From Streptomyces sp. NBC_01775 (GTDB lineage: Bacteria > Actinomycetota > Actinomycetes > Streptomycetales > Streptomycetaceae), in NCBI RefSeq assembly GCF_035917675.1, contig NZ_CP109104.1, forward strand, positions 4,278,001 through 4,342,000: a DNA stretch of 64,000 nucleotides, given 5' to 3'. Of this stretch, positions 61,141 to 64,000 are shown in pieces; the stretch's first letter is position 1; every line of letters starts with the position of its first letter. Made by a program: the position numbers and the translations under genes. Under the pieces are notes generated by a model. That model made no database searches. It was not told the origin of the DNA and saw only the letters and a list, made by a program, of their open reading frames with translations.

Positions 61141-62979
61141 ATGGATCAGAACGCAAAGCCCGACGGCCCGATGCCCGACTGGGAGAAGCGGTTCCGGGCG
61201 CCGCGCGTCTCACTGCCGGAGTGGGCCGAGGACGCGCCCGCCCGGTCCCTGTTCGTCTCCAACGCGACGGGCACGTTCGAGCTGTATTCCTGGGACCGTA
61301 CGACCGGCGAGCAGCGGCAGGTCACCGACCGGCCGAACGGAACCACCGACGGCGCGCTGACGCCGGACGGGGAGTGGATCTGGTGGTTCTCCGACACCGA
61401 CGGGGACGAGTTCGGGGTGTGGATGCGCCAGCCCTTCGGCGGCGGCGCCGACACCCCGGCGGCGGCCCCGCTGGCCGCCTCGTACCCGGCGGGCCTGGCC
61501 ATCGGCCGGGACGGCACGGTGATCGTCGGCCGCTCCACGGACGAGGAGGGCTCGACCATCCACGTGGTGCGCCCTGACGCCGCACCCGAGGAGATCTACC
61601 GGCACGCGGAGTCGGCCGGGGTGGGCGATCTCTCCCACGACGGCTCGCTGCTGGTGATCGAGCACACCGAGCACGGCGACGCCATGCACTCCGCGCTGCG
61701 CGTCGTGCGCGCCGACGGCTCGACGGTCGCCGAGCTGGACGACAGCGAGGGCGGCACCAAGGAGCTGGGCCTGAGCGTGCTGGGCTTCGCCCCGGTGGAC
61801 GGGGACACCCGGCTGCTGGTCGGCCACCAGCGGCACGGCCGGTGGGAGCCGATGATCTGGGACCCGGCGGACGGCACCACGAAGGAGCTGGACCTGGGGC
61901 TGCCGGGCGACGTGTCGGCCGAGTGGTACCCGGACGCGAGCGGGCTGCTGATCGTCCACAGCCACCAGGCGCGCGACGAGCTGTTCCGCTACGACCTGGC
62001 ATCCGGCGAGCGCACCCGCGTCGAGACCCCGGCGGGCTCGGTGCTGGGCGCGACGGCCCGCCCGGACGGCACGGTGGAGTTTCTGTGGTCCTCGGCGGCG
62101 CAGCCGCCCCAGGTCCGCTCGACGACGGGCGCGACCGTGCTGGATCCCCCGGGCATGAAGGCGCCGGGCTCGGTGCCGGTCGAGGACGCCTGGGTGGAGG
62201 GCCCCGGCGGGCGGATCCACGCGCTGGTGCAGAAGCCGGCGGGCGAGGGTCCGTTCCCGACCGTCTTCGAGGTGCACGGCGGCCCCACCCACCACGACAG
62301 CGACTCCTTCGCGGGCCAGCCCGCCGCCTGGGTGGACCACGGCTTCGCCGTCGTCCGCGTCAACTACCGCGGCTCGACCGGCTACGGCCGCGCCTGGACC
62401 GACGCGCTCAAGCACCGGATCGGCCTGATCGAGCTGGAGGACATCGACGCGGTGCGCGAGTGGGCCGTCGGCTCGGGCCTCGCGGACCCGGACCGGCTGG
62501 TGCTGGCGGGCGGCTCGTGGGGCGGATACCTCACGCTGCTGGGCCTCGGTACCCAGCCCGAGGCGTGGGCGCTGGGCCTGGCGGCGGTGCCGGTCGCGGA
62601 CTATGTCACGGCCTACCACGACGAGATGGAGGCCCTGAAGTCGATGGACAGGACGCTGCTGGGCGGCACCCCCGAGGAGGTGCCGGAGCGCTTCGAGGCG
62701 TCCTCACCGCTCACCTACGTCGACAAGGTGCGCGCCCCCGTCTACATCTCCGCCGGGGTCAACGACCCGCGCTGCCCGATCCGTCAGGTCGAGAACTACG
62801 TGACGCGGCTGGCGGAGCGAAGCCACCCGCACGAGGTCTACCGCTACGACGCCGGGCACGGCTCGCTCGTCGTGGAGGAGCGGATCAAGCAGGTCAGGCT
62901 GGAGATCGACTTCGCGCTGCGTCATCTTCCGCGGCCTGCTCCGGGAGGGGGCCCGGCTCTTCCGGCCCGCCCGGAATGA
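61141..62979 (+). CDS. S9-family peptidase (prolyl oligopeptidase type)
   Basis: This 612-residue serine peptidase has an N-terminal beta-propeller-like region (WIWWFSDTDGDEFGVWMRQP and similar blades, residues 40-340). The C-terminal alpha/beta hydrolase has FEVHGGPTHHDSDSFAG, the nucleophile Ser near 459 in AGGSWGGYLTLLG, Asp in VNDPRCPIRQ and His in GHGSLVVEERI. It should cleave short peptides in the cytoplasm. It ends within the convergent SURF1 gene. Confidence 0.93.
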   Translation: MDQNAKPDGPMPDWEKRFRAPRVSLPEWAEDAPARSLFVSNATGTFELYSWDRTTGEQRQVTDRPNGTTDGALTPDGEWIWWFSDTDGDEFGVWMRQPFGGGADTPAAAPLAASYPAGLAIGRDGTVIVGRSTDEEGSTIHVVRPDAAPEEIYRHAESAGVGDLSHDGSLLVIEHTEHGDAMHSALRVVRADGSTVAELDDSEGGTKELGLSVLGFAPVDGDTRLLVGHQRHGRWEPMIWDPADGTTKELDLGLPGDVSAEWYPDASGLLIVHSHQARDELFRYDLASGERTRVETPAGSVLGATARPDGTVEFLWSSAAQPPQVRSTTGATVLDPPGMKAPGSVPVEDAWVEGPGGRIHALVQKPAGEGPFPTVFEVHGGPTHHDSDSFAGQPAAWVDHGFAVVRVNYRGSTGYGRAWTDALKHRIGLIELEDIDAVREWAVGSGLADPDRLVLAGGSWGGYLTLLGLGTQPEAWALGLAAVPVADYVTAYHDEMEALKSMDRTLLGGTPEEVPERFEASSPLTYVDKVRAPVYISAGVNDPRCPIRQVENYVTRLAERSHPHEVYRYDAGHGSLVVEERIKQVRLEIDFALRHLPRPAPGGGPALPARPE

Positions 62980-63778
62980 GACCGAGGGCCGTGTCCCTGG
63001 CGACCTCCGCCTCCATGCGGAAGAAGCGGAACCACATGAAGACCACGAACCCGGCGAAGACGAACCACTGCGCCGTGTAGCCGAGGTTCTGGAACGCCTT
63101 CATATCGAGGCCGGTGTTGTCGGGCGCTACCGGCGGCACCGGCCTCAGCGGTTTGTCGGTGTGCTGCTCGGTGAGCCACGCGTCCTGCACCCGGTAGGGG
63201 ACGACGTTGACGAGGGCCGCGGCGCTGATGAAGCCGAGCTGCCCGTCGGGCAGTCCGCCGGTGGCACCCTCGGCCGCGTCGTTCTGCGACTCGGATGCCT
63301 GGAGCACCCCCTTGACGCTCACCTCGCCCTTGGGCGGCGGCGGCACCTTCGCGGGGTCGGCGCCGCCGGGCAGCCAGCCGCGCACGACGGGCAGCGCCTT
63401 CGCGCTCTCGCCCTTCCCCTTGCGGCCGGTGCCGTCGGCACGGCCGGCGCCGTCGGTGCGCAGCAGGGACAGGACGTAGAAGCCCTTCTCGTCCTCGACC
63501 GTACGGCCGGGCACCAGCAGCGGGTGTGCGGCGTCGAAGCGGCCGGTGACCTCCGCGGTGCGCCCGACGGTGTCCTCCGTGACGGGCAGCAGCCGGGCCA
63601 GCGGGCTCGCCTTGGCGTGCGCCGCCGAGTCGGCCTGCTTCTCTTGCTGCTGATGGTTCTCGACCCGGTCGTCGAACCGGCTGAGCTGCCAGCTCCCCAT
63701 CAGCAGACAGACCGGAATCGCCAGAACGGCCAGGATGTTGATCCCCCACCACCGCGGGGTGAGCAGAAACCGGTACAC
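62894..63778 (-). CDS. SURF1 family membrane protein
   Basis: This 294-residue protein has two transmembrane helices, residues 12-30 (INILAVLAIPVCLLMGSWQL) and about 235-255. A SURF1-type extracytoplasmic domain lies between them (LVPGRTVEDEKGFYVLSLLR, VVRGWLPGGADPAKVP). SURF1/Shy1 proteins assist cytochrome c oxidase assembly. The C-terminal tail overlaps the last 86 bp of the S9 peptidase gene on the opposite strand. Confidence 0.88.
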   Translation of the reverse strand: MYRFLLTPRWWGINILAVLAIPVCLLMGSWQLSRFDDRVENHQQQEKQADSAAHAKASPLARLLPVTEDTVGRTAEVTGRFDAAHPLLVPGRTVEDEKGFYVLSLLRTDGAGRADGTGRKGKGESAKALPVVRGWLPGGADPAKVPPPPKGEVSVKGVLQASESQNDAAEGATGGLPDGQLGFISAAALVNVVPYRVQDAWLTEQHTDKPLRPVPPVAPDNTGLDMKAFQNLGYTAQWFVFAGFVVFMWFRFFRMEAEVARDTALGLIPGGPEEPGPLPEQAAEDDAARSRSPA

Positions 63779-63941
63779 GCCCCCACGGTACGTGCAGCCT
63801 GTGACAGGCCGGACGTCCGGGGTCCGTCCAGGAATTCACGGGCCACGCGCCGCGTCGGCAAGGCTCACCTACGGCGTCCGCAAAAAATGGTCACCGGTCA
63901 AGGGGGTGACGACATAACCACGTCCGGGGGGGACCGTCAGG

Positions 63942-64000
63942 TCAGCCCGCCGGGATGATGCCCGTGCGGTAGACCGTGCCGCCGCAGCCGCCCTCGACCC
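63942..64000 (-). CDS. Unidentified gene, C-terminal end (partial)
   Basis: At the right edge a minus-strand frame ends in VEGGCGGTVYRTGIIPAG followed by TGA. Only 18 codons are visible; no assignment is possible. Upstream of it, 63779-63941 holds nothing definite. Confidence 0.5.
   Translation of the reverse strand, partial: VEGGCGGTVYRTGIIPAG

Overview
The window is high-GC (about 70 percent) actinobacterial chromosome, almost certainly Streptomyces or a close relative. The evidence is the codon bias, the wblA / class A PBP / twin ArsA-like ATPase neighbourhood, GTG starts, ATGA/GTGA gene overlaps, DUF397-XRE pairs and IS701-family elements. It starts inside an acetyl-CoA synthetase gene and ends inside an unidentified gene.

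Layout. (1) 1-19.6 kb is conserved core: acs end, nhaA, holin-X protein, alpha/beta hydrolase, then on the minus strand marP, a CoA-type Nudix hydrolase and nth (with a long histone-like Lys/Ala tail), then crp, MBL and Nudix hydrolases, RidA, a DUF4177 protein, two ArsA-like ATPases, wblA, a class A PBP, a YqeY protein, a metallophosphoesterase and tRNA-Pro(CGG). (2) 19.6-34.7 kb is an accessory island beginning at that tRNA. It holds a lipoprotein, two decayed tyrosine-integrase remnants, a decayed IS701-type transposase, a solitary MazF/PemK-like protein, a complete IS701-type element with 91-bp inverted repeats, a putative conflict system (restriction-endonuclease-like protein, EACC1-like protein, caspase-helicase-nuclease fusion) and a valS gene away from its usual neighbours. 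(3) 34.9-38.2 kb carries a QueD-like protein and a large AAA/TPR protein. (4) 38.5-61 kb is a cobalamin corrin-ring locus: cobN behind a B12 riboswitch, cobG-cobH-cobIJ, then cobK, cbiD and cobM-cobL. It is split at 47-56.5 kb by an accessory block (XRE regulator, SDR, tautomerase, MFS/TetR pair, IS5 remnant, DUF397/XRE module, broken epoxide hydrolase). (5) 61-64 kb has an S9 peptidase and a convergent, overlapping SURF1 protein.

How the genes work together. The cob genes cover precorrin-2 to hydrogenobyrinate plus the large cobalt chelatase subunit: CobI, CobG, CobJ, CobM, CbiD (taking the CobF step), CobK, CobL, CobH, CobN. The wblA region groups redox and developmental control with envelope genes. 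In the island, the EACC1-like gene and the caspase-helicase gene overlap by 4 bp and form an operon that looks like a protease-plus-nuclease abortive-infection module.

A recurring oddity is in-frame minisatellite expansion inside otherwise ordinary genes (nth, the AAA/TPR gene, cobN, cobG, cobH, cobIJ, cobK, cobL, cobM, cbiD, the SDR and the XRE regulator). The most interesting candidate system is the caspase-helicase/EACC1 operon at 26.4-30.6 kb, possibly together with the gene at 24.6-26.1 kb.
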